From Bacillota bacterium (GTDB lineage: Bacteria > Bacillota_I > Bacilli_A > Erysipelotrichales > Erysipelotrichaceae), in contig JAEZBR010000065.1 in the NCBI GenBank assembly GCA_023426935.1, positions 1-50,587 on the forward strand: 50,587 bases of DNA, written 5' to 3'. This document shows positions 25,723-34,563 of this stretch, one piece after another. The position numbers and the translations under genes were made by a program. The notes beneath the pieces were generated by a model. It made no database searches. It was not told the DNA's origin and saw nothing but the letters and a program-made list of their open reading frames with translations. The stretch's first letter is position 1. Each line of letters opens with the position of its first letter.

Positions 25723-26087
25723 ACTTTGAGTAATGCTTCAGATTGTTGCTGTTTCGCTGCTTGAAGATACCAGTATTTCGCTTTAGCTGGATCCTTGGAA
25801 ACAATGATTCCTTCTTCATAGAATTCACCAAGATTGTATTGTGCATCCCGATCGCCATTCAAGGCAGCTTTCTGGGTCCAGAAAAATGCAAGATGATTAT
25901 TCTTTTTGACTCCTAAACCTTCATAGAAGAAATATCCGACTTGGCATTGAGCTAAAGGGTAGCCTTTTTTTGCTAGTTCCAGATGTCCCTCAAAACACTT
26001 TTCATACTGCTTGGTCTTGTAGTACTTTTCAATTAATTCATTACATCTTGTAAGTTCAGGGCAGGGTGGATAATAAGAACTGGTCAT
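25713..26087 (-). CDS. Sel1-like repeat protein
   Basis: A 124-residue protein with two or three Sel1-type TPR units: YPLAQCQVGYFFYEGLGVKK, DRDAQYNLGEFYEEGIIVSKD and a partial AKYWYLQAAKQQ. It has no signal peptide, so it is cytoplasmic and probably binds another protein. Its ATG shares a base with the TAA of the GH2 gene (TAATG), which indicates translational coupling to the glycosidase. Function unknown. Confidence 0.82.
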   Translation of the reverse strand: MTSSYYPPCPELTRCNELIEKYYKTKQYEKCFEGHLELAKKGYPLAQCQVGYFFYEGLGVKKNNHLAFFWTQKAALNGDRDAQYNLGEFYEEGIIVSKDPAKAKYWYLQAAKQQQSEALLKVKK

Positions 26088-27844
26088 TATTTCTTACTTA
26101 CCAGTTTATCATTCAATTCTTTCGTTTTTTGCGGATCGAATTTTAAGACTTGACGATCGTAAGTCATTAAACCGTTTAATTCTCTTTCCACATCACAAAC
26201 CTGAGTATAGATTAAAGCACTTAAACCTTGGTTAACTAAAGGAAGAACTTCATCATTGATAAAAGTATCGTAGCGTTTCATCAATTCATCCTGATTCTTT
26301 AATTTAGCGTAACTGAAAACCTTCTGTTGGTCACAATGGTCCTTGATTACTAAGCCGAATCCGCCGGCTTCCGAAATCACGAAACAACGCTCATCGCGAT
26401 GTCTCGGTAATTTTAATTTGTCGAAGTATTCATGGAGACTTAGAAAATCACCGCAGCCTTGATCGACCCAACCACTGGTAGAATCGATTAATCTAGTTTG
26501 ATCTAAGCTTCTGATTAGATTAGTGATTCTGATCGCGTCGAACTGTCCCCAATGTTCATTGAAGGGTACCCAGACTACGATGCTCGGATGGTTCTTTAAA
26601 GTCGCGATCATTTCAATTAGTTCATGTTCGTAATCGGTTCGGCTTTCGGGATTCCCTCTGCCGGTAATCCGATATGCGAAGGAGGAATTATCGGGGCGCC
26701 TGATTCCTAGCTTTTCATCAGCCATGCCCAAGGCATCCGGAAAGACCGTACCTCCGGCAATCATATCTTGCCAGACATAGATTCCTAACTTATCGCATAG
26801 ATAATAGAAATATGGTACTTCGACTTTCGTATGTTTACGAATCAAGTTGAATCCGAGTTCTTTAAGAGTTTTTAGGTCATATTCCAACGCTTCTAAGGAA
26901 GGTGGGGTATAAATACCTTCTGGCCAGTAACCTTGGTCTAGAAGGCCTAATTGAAACTGTGGCTCATTGTTTAAACATAAACGGGCATGGCCTTGGGCAT
27001 CGTTCTTCAAGGAAATTTTGCGGAATCCGAAGTAGGAAGTTACAGTATCTAAACTTTCGGTAAAGACAATCTTAAAAAAGTATAAGTAAGGATCATCGAT
27101 AGTCCAGAGATGGGGATTAGTTAGTTTAAGTTGTAATTCTTGGTTAGTGGTTCCTTCATAGATCTGATTGTTTAGAATCAGGTGATAGTTCTCATTTTCA
27201 TTGCTAGATACTAGCAGTTTCAAAGTATTCGAATCGATAGCGGTTTCGATCTTCAGGTCAGTCAGATAATTACTCGGTACCGGTTCCAACCAAACCGTCT
27301 GCCAGATTCCCGAGACCGGAGTATAAAATATCCAGGAAGGATTAAACTTTTGTTTACCTTTCTGCTGCCAAGAAGAATCACTGGGATCTTCAACGATTAC
27401 GGTTAGTTCATTGAGAGGCTTTAAATACTTCTTAATTTTAAAACTGAAGGGTAGGTAACCGCCTTGATGGCTACCAATTGTCTGACCGTTTAGAATCACT
27501 GAACAACGCCAATCAACCGCACCGAAATGTAAAATGATTTCTTGAGCGTTCCATGAAGCCGGGATGGAAAAAGTTTTATGATACCAAAGCCTTTCGGATG
27601 GCAATAATTTACGTTGTACCCCGGATAATTGTGATTCCAAGCAATAGGGGACAATTATTTTTCCGTTATATTCTTCGATTGTTTTAACTTTCTGATCGCG
27701 GATCGCATAATCCCAGGGTCCGTTTAAACTGAGCCAGTCTTTACGCACTAGATCGGGACGGGGATATTGCGGTAAAGGATTGTTTGAATCAAAGTTCAAG
27801 GAAAATGAGGTGGTTAATAAGTTTTTAATTGTCGTAGTTTTCAT
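26087..27844 (-). CDS. Glycoside hydrolase family 2 beta-glycosidase
   Basis: A 585-residue GH2 enzyme with the usual order: sugar-binding jelly roll (about 20-190), immunoglobulin-like domain and TIM barrel. The acid/base Glu lies in WVPFNEHWGQ near residue 426 and the nucleophile in ISEAGGFG near 490. There is no signal peptide, so it acts on imported sugars. Short GH2 members of this kind are beta-galactosidases, beta-glucuronidases or beta-mannosidases; the specificity is not decided by the motifs. No sugar transporter is adjacent. It is coupled to a Sel1 protein. Confidence 0.9.
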   Translation of the reverse strand: MKTTTIKNLLTTSFSLNFDSNNPLPQYPRPDLVRKDWLSLNGPWDYAIRDQKVKTIEEYNGKIIVPYCLESQLSGVQRKLLPSERLWYHKTFSIPASWNAQEIILHFGAVDWRCSVILNGQTIGSHQGGYLPFSFKIKKYLKPLNELTVIVEDPSDSSWQQKGKQKFNPSWIFYTPVSGIWQTVWLEPVPSNYLTDLKIETAIDSNTLKLLVSSNENENYHLILNNQIYEGTTNQELQLKLTNPHLWTIDDPYLYFFKIVFTESLDTVTSYFGFRKISLKNDAQGHARLCLNNEPQFQLGLLDQGYWPEGIYTPPSLEALEYDLKTLKELGFNLIRKHTKVEVPYFYYLCDKLGIYVWQDMIAGGTVFPDALGMADEKLGIRRPDNSSFAYRITGRGNPESRTDYEHELIEMIATLKNHPSIVVWVPFNEHWGQFDAIRITNLIRSLDQTRLIDSTSGWVDQGCGDFLSLHEYFDKLKLPRHRDERCFVISEAGGFGLVIKDHCDQQKVFSYAKLKNQDELMKRYDTFINDEVLPLVNQGLSALIYTQVCDVERELNGLMTYDRQVLKFDPQKTKELNDKLVSKK

Positions 27845-27867
27845 AGTTGCCCATCCGTTCTGTACTT

Positions 27868-27917
27868 ATTATAACGCAGTTGTTTAGTTAATGTTCAGAT
27901 ATCAAATGCGGTATAAT
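27868..27917. promoter_or_regulatory. Divergent promoter region, GH2 and YqeY genes
   Basis: A minus-strand TATAAT (27868-27873) faces GH2 and a plus-strand TATAAT (27912-27917) faces the YqeY gene. Neither has a close match to the -35 consensus. Confidence 0.4.
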
Positions 27918-27940
27918 AGGAACAGAAAAGAGGTAAATAC

Positions 27941-28384
27941 ATGTCATTACTTGAACAATTGAGAAAAGAAAATATGCAGGCGATGAAGGATAAGGATGCC
28001 GAAAAAAGAGGGACCTGTACCTTATTGATGAGTGGCTTGATTCTGGCGGAAAAAGAGAAGAAAGAGGCTTTGACCAATGAAGAAGAATTGGCAGTTGTTG
28101 CCAAAGAGCTAAAACAAACAAGAGAGACCTTGGAAATGACCCCGGCGGATCGGGTTGATTCCTTGAATCAAACTAAACGGAAGATTGCTATCCTAGAGTC
28201 TTATCTGCCTAAACAACTGAACGAAGAAGAGATAAAGGATGCGGTCGAAGAAATCTTAAAAGAAAATAATCTGGAACCCTTAAGAAAGAATCAGGGGACC
28301 ATTATGAAAACTTTCATGGCTAAGTATAAGGGCAGTGCCGATGGGAAAATGGTTGCCACAGTCTTAGGAAAAATTCTAAAATAA
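27941..28384 (+). CDS. yqeY: GatB/YqeY-domain protein
   Basis: A 147-residue YqeY-type protein. The YqeY domain is related to the tRNA-binding tail of GatB, and the protein is conserved in bacteria, but its precise role is unsettled; it probably binds tRNA. Typical sequences are RGTCTLLMSGLILAEKEK, the AILESYLPKQLNEEE segment and GKMVATVLGKIL at the end. AGAGGT precedes the ATG. In many Firmicutes it sits after rpsU; here it is alone with its own promoter and terminator. Confidence 0.9.
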   Translation: MSLLEQLRKENMQAMKDKDAEKRGTCTLLMSGLILAEKEKKEALTNEEELAVVAKELKQTRETLEMTPADRVDSLNQTKRKIAILESYLPKQLNEEEIKDAVEEILKENNLEPLRKNQGTIMKTFMAKYKGSADGKMVATVLGKILK

Positions 28385-28410
28385 ATACTCGCTATCTACG
28401 AGTATTTTTT
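28383..28410. terminator. Shared terminator, YqeY and ECF S component
   Basis: AAATACTCG (28383-28391) pairs with CGAGTATTT (28399-28407), with a 7-base loop and a T-run to 28410. The stop of the convergent membrane gene (28392-28394) lies in the loop. Confidence 0.8.
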
Positions 28411-28973
28411 AGTTTACTTCTTTGGATACTGATTATTCGAATTGCAAGCAGCATCAGACTGCCGATAAGGATCTGTAAGATAATATTTATCGGAATGGCA
28501 ACAGATAACTGGACTAAAGTAAGTTCTAACTGTTGAGGATAGATCAAGGAGGTAAGAAGTGGGGTAACCACTAAATAGCCAAACAGGTTTCCGATAATAA
28601 TGGTCAGACAATAATACAAAAATTGGTTAAGGGTGAATTTATCATGAAGGTCGGTTTGGTAAAATGCGAACATTCCGACAATCAAACCCATGAAAAAGCT
28701 GCCGAGAGCCCAATCGTACCAAAGCAAAGTATTTGCGAATAAATCCGCACATAGACTTCCTAGAAAAGCACAGAGTCCCGCCGGTAAGCATCCAAAGAAT
28801 CGGCCGACTATTAATGGGATTAATAACGCAAAACTTAAGTAAGTGTTGGTGAATAATTTAATACTTCCATAACTAAGCAAGCAACCGTATAAAAGAGCAC
28901 CAACGATAATAAAGACGAAAGTCATAAACTTCCATTTGCCAGCTAGCTTTCGCATGACTCGCTTGAATTTCAT
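28392..28973 (-). CDS. ECF transporter S component (substrate-binding membrane protein)
   Basis: A 193-residue integral membrane protein with about six hydrophobic helices. Its length, the basic N-terminus, the LIPLIVGRFFGCLPAGLCAFLGSLCADLF region and GSFFMGLIVGMFAF fit the S components of energy-coupling factor transporters, which bind a vitamin or nucleobase and use a shared EcfAAT module located elsewhere. The substrate is not decidable. A G-run lies 6-8 bases upstream of the ATG as a ribosome site. It is divergent from adenine deaminase, which hints at a purine or purine-derived ligand, but this is weak evidence. Confidence 0.75.
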   Translation of the reverse strand: MKFKRVMRKLAGKWKFMTFVFIIVGALLYGCLLSYGSIKLFTNTYLSFALLIPLIVGRFFGCLPAGLCAFLGSLCADLFANTLLWYDWALGSFFMGLIVGMFAFYQTDLHDKFTLNQFLYYCLTIIIGNLFGYLVVTPLLTSLIYPQQLELTLVQLSVAIPINIILQILIGSLMLLAIRIISIQRSKLKNTRR

Positions 28974-29026
28974 GATTGAACCCCCCAGAGTTCTAACCCC
29001 GATGTAATATCTTTATGAGTTCATTC

Positions 29027-29045
29027 TAATCGTTATTACCGATTA
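29027..29045. repeat. Inverted repeat in the ECF-adenine deaminase interval
   Basis: TAATCG (29027-29032) and CGATTA (29040-29045) flank TTATTAC. It lies between divergent genes and could be a regulator site for either; no family can be assigned. Confidence 0.35.
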
Positions 29046-29093
29046 TTACAATTAATTATGCCTAGATGGCAAAATAGTTAGAAGCAGAGTCGC

Positions 29094-29109
29094 TATAATC
29101 GAGTATAAT
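29094..29109 (+). promoter_or_regulatory. Tandem -10 elements before ade
   Basis: Two perfect TATAAT hexamers, 29094-29099 and 29104-29109, lie 10 bp apart. Neither has a strong -35. The leader would be 14-24 bases and contains GGAGGAAA. No purine riboswitch fits in this space. Confidence 0.4.
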
Positions 29110-29129
29110 ATCGAAAACCGGAGGAAATT

Positions 29130-30884
29130 ATGGCTTTAATCACTAAACAGCAGTTATTCGAAATGAAACAAGCAGCCGCTCATCAGCTTCCCGCAGATCT
29201 TGTAATCAAGAATGTTCAGTTAGTGAATGTGGTGACGCAGGAGATCCATCGCGCCGATATCGCCGTGAAGGATGGCTATGTCGTCGGTTTCTGTGGAGAT
29301 AAGGCGACGAAAGTTATTGATGGTACTGATTATTATTTGGCACCGTTACTGACCGATAGTCACATTCATATCGAATCGACAATGTTAACACCGGGTCAGC
29401 TGAATGATATTTTATTACCGAAAGGAATCGGAACGATCGTGGCCGATCCACATGAAATTGCCAATGTCGCAGGTAAAGACGGTATTGATTATATGTTGAG
29501 TACTTTAGACGATTTGGATCTGGAGATTAAAATCGTTTTACCGAGTTGTGTTCCTTCGACCAATCTTGAAGATTCCGGCGCCAGACTGACCGCCAAGGAT
29601 TTAAAACCATACTATAAAAACCGTCATGTCTTAGGCTTAGCGGAAGTTATGGATTATCCGGCCGTTTTGCATGATGATGATATGTTGACGAAAGTCTATG
29701 ATGCTTTGGAAGCGGGAAGAACCTGCGATGGTCATGGCGCAGTCCTAGATAATGTCGGCTTAGATGTTTATGGAACGATAAGAATTAAAAATGATCATGA
29801 ATGCGGCGATGCCAATGGGATGAAAGAAAGATTACGTCGCGGCATTTATACTTTTATTCGCGAAGGTTCAGTCACGAAAAATCTTAAAGATCTGATCGGT
29901 TCGATTGATCGCTATAACTATCGTTATGCCTGTTTATGTACCGATGATTCTCATCCGGATGATCTGATCAAAAACGGGGGAGTCGATAATGCGGTAAGAG
30001 AAGCAATAAAATGCGGAATCGATCCGATTATTGCTTTAACCATGGCAACTTTGAATGCGGCGGAATGTTATCACTTCCCGGCTAGAGGTTGTATCGCCCC
30101 GGGCAAACGGGCAGACTTTTTCTTATTTAAAGATCTTAAGAATATTCAGGCGTTGCAAGTGTATCGTAAAGGTGTTTTAGTTGCAAAAAACGGAAAGATT
30201 ATCAATCCGAAGAAAGAGCTGGTTTCTCCCTTGACGAAGAAAGTTAAGAGTTCTGTTAACTATGGGAAGATCGCGGCTGAGCAATTACAAATCCATCTTG
30301 GGAAAGCCAAGAAAATGCGTTTGATTAAAGTCGAAGCGGGAAATGTGGTGACTTTTGAGAGTATCGAGACCGTCAAGAAAGATGAGAACGAAAATTTTAT
30401 TGCCGATGTCAATGCGGATCAGTTGAAGATTGCGGTCGTAGAAAGACACCATGCCTTAGGTAAAGTTGGTTTAGCGGGAGTTAAAGGATTCGGATTACAA
30501 AGTGGCGCCATCGCCACGACGGTAGCGCATGATTCACATAATCTGATTGTGATTGGAACTAATGACGAAGATATGTTGGAAGCGATGAGACAATGTAAGT
30601 TAATGGGTGGGGGATATATTTATGTCAAAGAAGGAAAAGTTATTGCCTCGGTACCTTTAACCATCGGAGGACTAATGTCCGAAGCCGATATCAAAGACAT
30701 CGTTTCGCAATTGACTAAGATTCATGAAGCGGTCAGCAAGAATTCTAGGCGTTTGACTTTTAATCCGTTTATGATGCTTTCCTTTATTTCTTTACCGGTT
30801 ATTCCGGAATTAAAATTAACGGATCAGGGATTGGTAGATGTCCGTCATTTCTGCTTTGTTTCGCCGATTGTAACCCGGGAATGA
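29130..30884 (+). CDS. ade: Adenine deaminase
   Basis: A 584-residue amidohydrolase that converts adenine to hypoxanthine and ammonia for purine salvage. The metal-binding motif DSHIHIESTM (His78, His80) is characteristic, followed by ADPHEIANVAG, GHGAVLDNVGL, CTDDSHPDDL, and the C-terminal SGAIATTVAHDSHN. The length fits bacterial Ade exactly. GGAGGAAA precedes the ATG. It is the only gene of its unit; the cell-wall gene begins 46 bp later and has its own ribosome site. Confidence 0.95.
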   Translation: MALITKQQLFEMKQAAAHQLPADLVIKNVQLVNVVTQEIHRADIAVKDGYVVGFCGDKATKVIDGTDYYLAPLLTDSHIHIESTMLTPGQLNDILLPKGIGTIVADPHEIANVAGKDGIDYMLSTLDDLDLEIKIVLPSCVPSTNLEDSGARLTAKDLKPYYKNRHVLGLAEVMDYPAVLHDDDMLTKVYDALEAGRTCDGHGAVLDNVGLDVYGTIRIKNDHECGDANGMKERLRRGIYTFIREGSVTKNLKDLIGSIDRYNYRYACLCTDDSHPDDLIKNGGVDNAVREAIKCGIDPIIALTMATLNAAECYHFPARGCIAPGKRADFFLFKDLKNIQALQVYRKGVLVAKNGKIINPKKELVSPLTKKVKSSVNYGKIAAEQLQIHLGKAKKMRLIKVEAGNVVTFESIETVKKDENENFIADVNADQLKIAVVERHHALGKVGLAGVKGFGLQSGAIATTVAHDSHNLIVIGTNDEDMLEAMRQCKLMGGGYIYVKEGKVIASVPLTIGGLMSEADIKDIVSQLTKIHEAVSKNSRRLTFNPFMMLSFISLPVIPELKLTDQGLVDVRHFCFVSPIVTRE

Positions 30885-30930
30885 TTTGTGAAGTAGTTTG
30901 GTATGTGTTATAAATAGAGCGAGGATGAAC

Positions 30931-32760
30931 ATGAAAAATCGCTTTAGAAAAAAAGTGTTGGTCGTTACTAGTCTTTGTTTTGGATTGTCAGTATTATTTT
31001 CGTCATCCGTAAATTCAGATGCCAGTATCGGCCGCAAAATTGAAGTTGCCGCTGACGATTTTTCCTTTGATTTGGCACTTTGGAAAGCTCAGGGTAAATT
31101 TATCAGCCTGGAAGAATCTCAAGAAATCAAGAGCGAAGAAAAAAGTAAGGATACCGCCAAAGTTGTTGACGGTAGCGATACCAGTTCATTAAGTGATGAA
31201 GCCAATAAGCAGAATCAAAAGTATGATAATCCGAGTAATCCGGATTCCGGCCAAACTAATATTCCCGATATTGTGACCGACGGTGATAATAATGCGCCTA
31301 CCGATAATATTAGTACCAATACGCCGGTCGATAATACGACTAACAATCAAAAGAGTGCGGCTGCGCCGGGAATTATCGCTAATCCCCAGATAATGAATAA
31401 TGATATGGGTGATTCAGTTTATTACAATACCGACGGAAATGTTTTAAGCGGTTTCTGGTTAGTCGATAATGTTCTTTATTACTTTAACAAGATGGGAATT
31501 GAGACTTCCGGTCTAATTTCAGATGGTGACTCAGTTTATTATCTTTCCGATCATTCTTTGACCAAGAATAATTGGTTGAGTGTTGATCAAAACACCTATT
31601 ATTTCAACGCTAACGGGGTTGCCGTATCAGGCGTTTCTTTAGTAAATAATGTTTATTATTGTTTTAGCGAGAACAGTCTTTTAGTTAAAAATGGTTTCAA
31701 AACCATCTCAGGCCAAACCTATTATGCAGATGGCGAAGGGAAAGCCCAGATCGGTTGGTATACCAATGCGGACGGAACTTATTATTTCTCTAATAACGGG
31801 AACATGTTATTGGGATTTCAAAGTATTTCCGGGGCGACTTATTGTTTCGCCGGTGATGGAAAAATGTTAAAGGGTTTTCAAAATATTGATAGCAAAATCT
31901 ATTATTTCTTAGATTCCGGGAAAATGGCTTTAGGCTTACAAACCATCAATAACGATACTTATTACTTCGGTAGTAACGGAGTCCGTTATTCCGGAGCGGT
32001 AACGATTGGTGGAACCTTTTATTGTTTCGATCAGGAAGGTAAAAAAGTATCTGGTTTTCAAACTACTGATGGTTATACCTATCACTATGATAATAGCGGT
32101 AATCTGACTACCGGATTCTATTCTGTCGCTGGACTTAAACTGTTTTTTAACAGTCATGGTCAGTTGCTGAGTACCACGGCTAAAAAAATTATCGATGTTT
32201 CCTATGCCCAAGGGAGTATCAATTGGGATACCGTCAACAGTTACGGTGATATTGACGGAGCGATCTTAAGGTGTGGATTTGGCGCTGAAGGCGGCGATAA
32301 TCAATTTGTTCGCAATGTGGCTAATTGTAACCGTTTAGGAATTCCTTATGGTGCTTATTTATATAGTTATGCCGAGAATACTTATGAAGCGAATTTAGAG
32401 GCGCAGAATTGTATCAATAGGTTGCGGGCAGCCGGGGCTAATTTAAGTTATCCGGTTTATTATGACTTGGAAGCGAATGATTATACTAGACATCTGACTG
32501 AAGCCGAGTATACCGCGATTGCGCAAACCTTTATTTCGGCGATGGAATCGGCGGGCTATACGGTCAGGATCTATAGTTATACTTCCTTATTGAAAGAAAA
32601 ACTATATAATCCGGTTTTACTGCCATATATCGATTGGGTAGCTCAGTATAACTGGCGTTGCAACTATGATTTAACGACTTATTCCGGCTGGCAGTTTACC
32701 AGTTCCGGTTCAGTACCGGGAATAAACGGTAATGTCGATATTTCGTTATGGTATTACTAA
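30931..32760 (+). CDS. Secreted GH25 muramidase with YYF cell-wall repeats
   Basis: A 609-residue exported hydrolase. A signal peptide (about residues 1-31, MKNRFRKK then a hydrophobic core) is followed by a low-complexity Asn/Asp/Thr linker to about 155. About a dozen 20-residue repeats of the G-x-Y-Y-F type (choline- or glucan-binding-like) follow to about 418. The GH25 lysozyme domain occupies 420-609, with DVSYAQG and the catalytic YYDLEAND. It should cleave the glycan strands of peptidoglycan, anchored by the repeats to the wall. The ATG at 30931 follows GAGGATGAAC. It is the first gene of a unit with the zinc-ribbon and LD-carboxypeptidase-like genes. Confidence 0.93.
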   Translation: MKNRFRKKVLVVTSLCFGLSVLFSSSVNSDASIGRKIEVAADDFSFDLALWKAQGKFISLEESQEIKSEEKSKDTAKVVDGSDTSSLSDEANKQNQKYDNPSNPDSGQTNIPDIVTDGDNNAPTDNISTNTPVDNTTNNQKSAAAPGIIANPQIMNNDMGDSVYYNTDGNVLSGFWLVDNVLYYFNKMGIETSGLISDGDSVYYLSDHSLTKNNWLSVDQNTYYFNANGVAVSGVSLVNNVYYCFSENSLLVKNGFKTISGQTYYADGEGKAQIGWYTNADGTYYFSNNGNMLLGFQSISGATYCFAGDGKMLKGFQNIDSKIYYFLDSGKMALGLQTINNDTYYFGSNGVRYSGAVTIGGTFYCFDQEGKKVSGFQTTDGYTYHYDNSGNLTTGFYSVAGLKLFFNSHGQLLSTTAKKIIDVSYAQGSINWDTVNSYGDIDGAILRCGFGAEGGDNQFVRNVANCNRLGIPYGAYLYSYAENTYEANLEAQNCINRLRAAGANLSYPVYYDLEANDYTRHLTEAEYTAIAQTFISAMESAGYTVRIYSYTSLLKEKLYNPVLLPYIDWVAQYNWRCNYDLTTYSGWQFTSSGSVPGINGNVDISLWYY

Positions 32761-32776
32761 ATAAAGGAGCAGGAAA

Positions 32777-33304
32777 ATGAAGAAAAACAGTGGTTTAAAG
32801 AAAACAGCAGGCGTAGAAGAAGTAAAACCGGAAAAAACCGAAGAAATCGTGACCGAAGCTCCGGAAGTTAAAGAAGCGGTAGTCGAAGAGGTAAAACCGG
32901 AAGCGGTAGTCGAAGAAGTACAGCCGGAAGTTGTTACGGAGAAACCGGAAGAGGCTAAAACAGATATCGGCGATAAAGTAAATGAGCTTGTTAGCAATAC
33001 TTCCCAGAAGATTGCTCAAGCCACAAAAGATTTTAAGACCCAACAGAAAATTAAAGAAATTCGCAAAGAAACCGAAAAATTATTTACCCAACTAGGTAAA
33101 CGATATTATCAGTTAAGCGATAAGAAGATTCCTGCTAGTTTGCAGGATACGATTGCCGAGATTACGGCGAAGATTCAAGAAGAGAATCATCTTAACGGTA
33201 ACGAAGCATCGCAAGAAGATGCGATCATTTGTCCTAGATGCCAGGCTGTAAATAACAAAGGTGCGCATTTCTGCCGTAAGTGCGGAAAGAAATTAGATGC
33301 ATGA
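32777..33304 (+). CDS. Acidic-repeat zinc-ribbon protein
   Basis: A 175-residue protein of three parts. Residues 10-60 are a degenerate repeat rich in Val, Glu and Pro (VEEVKPE units). A helical middle, about 65-140, looks like a coiled coil. The C-terminus carries a zinc ribbon, CPRC and CRKC. There is no signal peptide or membrane segment. I do not recognise it as a named family. AAGGAG precedes the ATG, 16 bp after the muramidase; its stop overlaps the next gene (ATGA), so it is co-translated with the wall-recycling enzyme. Confidence 0.8.
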   Translation: MKKNSGLKKTAGVEEVKPEKTEEIVTEAPEVKEAVVEEVKPEAVVEEVQPEVVTEKPEEAKTDIGDKVNELVSNTSQKIAQATKDFKTQQKIKEIRKETEKLFTQLGKRYYQLSDKKIPASLQDTIAEITAKIQEENHLNGNEASQEDAIICPRCQAVNNKGAHFCRKCGKKLDA

Positions 33305-34287
33305 TTTATCCCGAGAGTTTAAAGGTCAAAGATAAGATTGGGGTAAGTGCGCCTTCGGCCGGACTAGCTTATAAACCAGAAGTTATTAAGCAGGCGATGG
33401 ATTCCTTAAAAGAATGCGGATATTCTTTAAAACTGACCAAAAATGTTTATTCGACATTGTTAATCAGTTCCAGTGTTAAACAACGCGTTCAACAGTTGAA
33501 CGAATTAGTTTTAGATCCCAAAGTAAAAACGATTATGATTGCCTGTGGCGGTGATTTCTTAATGGAGATGTTGCCGAAAGTAGATTGGGAAGCAATTCAG
33601 GAACATCCTAAATGGATCATGGGAATGAGTGATCCTTCGACCTTATTGTTTATTTTACCGACAAAGTATGATATCGCGACTTTATACGGTGCTAACTTCT
33701 CCAGTTTTGCCCGGCTTAAACTAGGAAGACCGCAAAAGGATGCGTTACGGTTGTTATCCGGCCAGATGATCACGCAAAAGAGTTATCGTTACTATCAACC
33801 CGATATCAATGCGGATCATTATGATCAAAAGTTCGATACGCCAGTCTCTTGGGAAACGCCAAATGGGGCAGTAGAGACCAAAGGAAGAATGATTGGTGGC
33901 TGTATCGATGCCTTGCGGGATATTGTCGGCACACCTTTAGATGGAGTTCCAGAATTTATTGAGCGGTATAAAGAAGACGGAATTATTTGGTTCTTCGATG
34001 ATTATGCTTTATCCAGCGAAGATTTTTACCATACATTATTTCAGATGAAATTATGCGGTTGGTTCAAATATACCGCTGGCGTCATCTTGGGGCGAGTTTT
34101 ATTTCCTAAGACCTCCACTCCGGTAAACTATAAAGCTGCTTTACGGAAAATCTTCGGAAATAGGATGCCTTTGATAATGGAAGCGGATATCGGACATACC
34201 GATCCGGCAATGTCTATGATTGTTGGCGGCTATGCCATAATAAAAGCCGGTAACGGAACCGGCTCAATAACTTTTGTGAAACGTTAG
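33301..34287 (+). CDS. LD-carboxypeptidase/MccF-like S66 peptidase
   Basis: A 328-residue serine peptidase of family S66. The nucleophile lies in MGMSDPSTLLF, preceded by ACGGDFLMEML. Later Glu and His candidates are in FDDYALSSEDFY and ADIGHTDPAM. Members release the terminal D-alanine from muropeptide tetrapeptides, or, in the MccF branch, cleave acyl-amidate links such as microcin C. The form here is closer to MccF by eye, though its position after a muramidase suggests muropeptide processing. The start ATG overlaps the previous stop. It is cytoplasmic and its 3' end overlaps the convergent NifU-like gene by 4 bp. Confidence 0.88.
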   Translation: MIYPESLKVKDKIGVSAPSAGLAYKPEVIKQAMDSLKECGYSLKLTKNVYSTLLISSSVKQRVQQLNELVLDPKVKTIMIACGGDFLMEMLPKVDWEAIQEHPKWIMGMSDPSTLLFILPTKYDIATLYGANFSSFARLKLGRPQKDALRLLSGQMITQKSYRYYQPDINADHYDQKFDTPVSWETPNGAVETKGRMIGGCIDALRDIVGTPLDGVPEFIERYKEDGIIWFFDDYALSSEDFYHTLFQMKLCGWFKYTAGVILGRVLFPKTSTPVNYKAALRKIFGNRMPLIMEADIGHTDPAMSMIVGGYAIIKAGNGTGSITFVKR

Positions 34288-34550
34288 ATTGTTTTATGTA
34301 AGTTAGGATCATTCGGGATAAAATCGTCAGCTAAGCGGACGCCTTTTATTCCGGGAACTTCATCGAGTAAAAGGGCTTCGACCCCACCGCTGATCGTTTG
34401 GTCTAACGCCATACACCCGGCACAGGCTCCGAAAACGCGAACATAAACATAATCGTCCTCGATTTTTACTAATTCCAAATCGCCGCCATCGTATTGTAAG
34501 TAGGGACGAATCTTCGCAATAGTTGCTTTGACTAATTCTTCATCGACCAT
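34284..34550 (-). CDS. NifU C-terminal-domain Fe-S scaffold
   Basis: An 88-residue NfuA/NifU-C type protein, with GACAGCMALD giving the CxxC at Cys43 and Cys46, which binds a transferable 4Fe-4S cluster between two subunits. YLQYDGGDLELVKI and VPGIKGVRL are typical. It is the size of B. subtilis YutI-type proteins. It is transcribed after the YuiD-like gene, with AGGACC-like sites before the ATG. It may supply clusters to the Fe-S enzymes in this window, such as RlmN. Confidence 0.92.
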   Translation of the reverse strand: MVDEELVKATIAKIRPYLQYDGGDLELVKIEDDYVYVRVFGACAGCMALDQTISGGVEALLLDEVPGIKGVRLADDFIPNDPNLHKTI

Positions 34551-34563
34551 AAGGTCCTCCTGT

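Noticed and set aside
28974..29129. Purine or vitamin riboswitch between the ECF gene and ade
   Set aside because: I searched by eye on both strands for purine, preQ1, THF and TPP cores and found none; only a short inverted repeat is present.
31400..32190. Repeat array as a possible CRISPR-like structure
   Set aside because: The periodicity is about 60 bp of degenerate coding sequence for YYF wall-binding repeats within one open frame.
32795..33043. Minus-strand frames rich in Phe, Ser and Thr opposite the zinc-ribbon gene
   Set aside because: They are antisense shadows of the Val/Glu/Pro repeat and lack ribosome sites.
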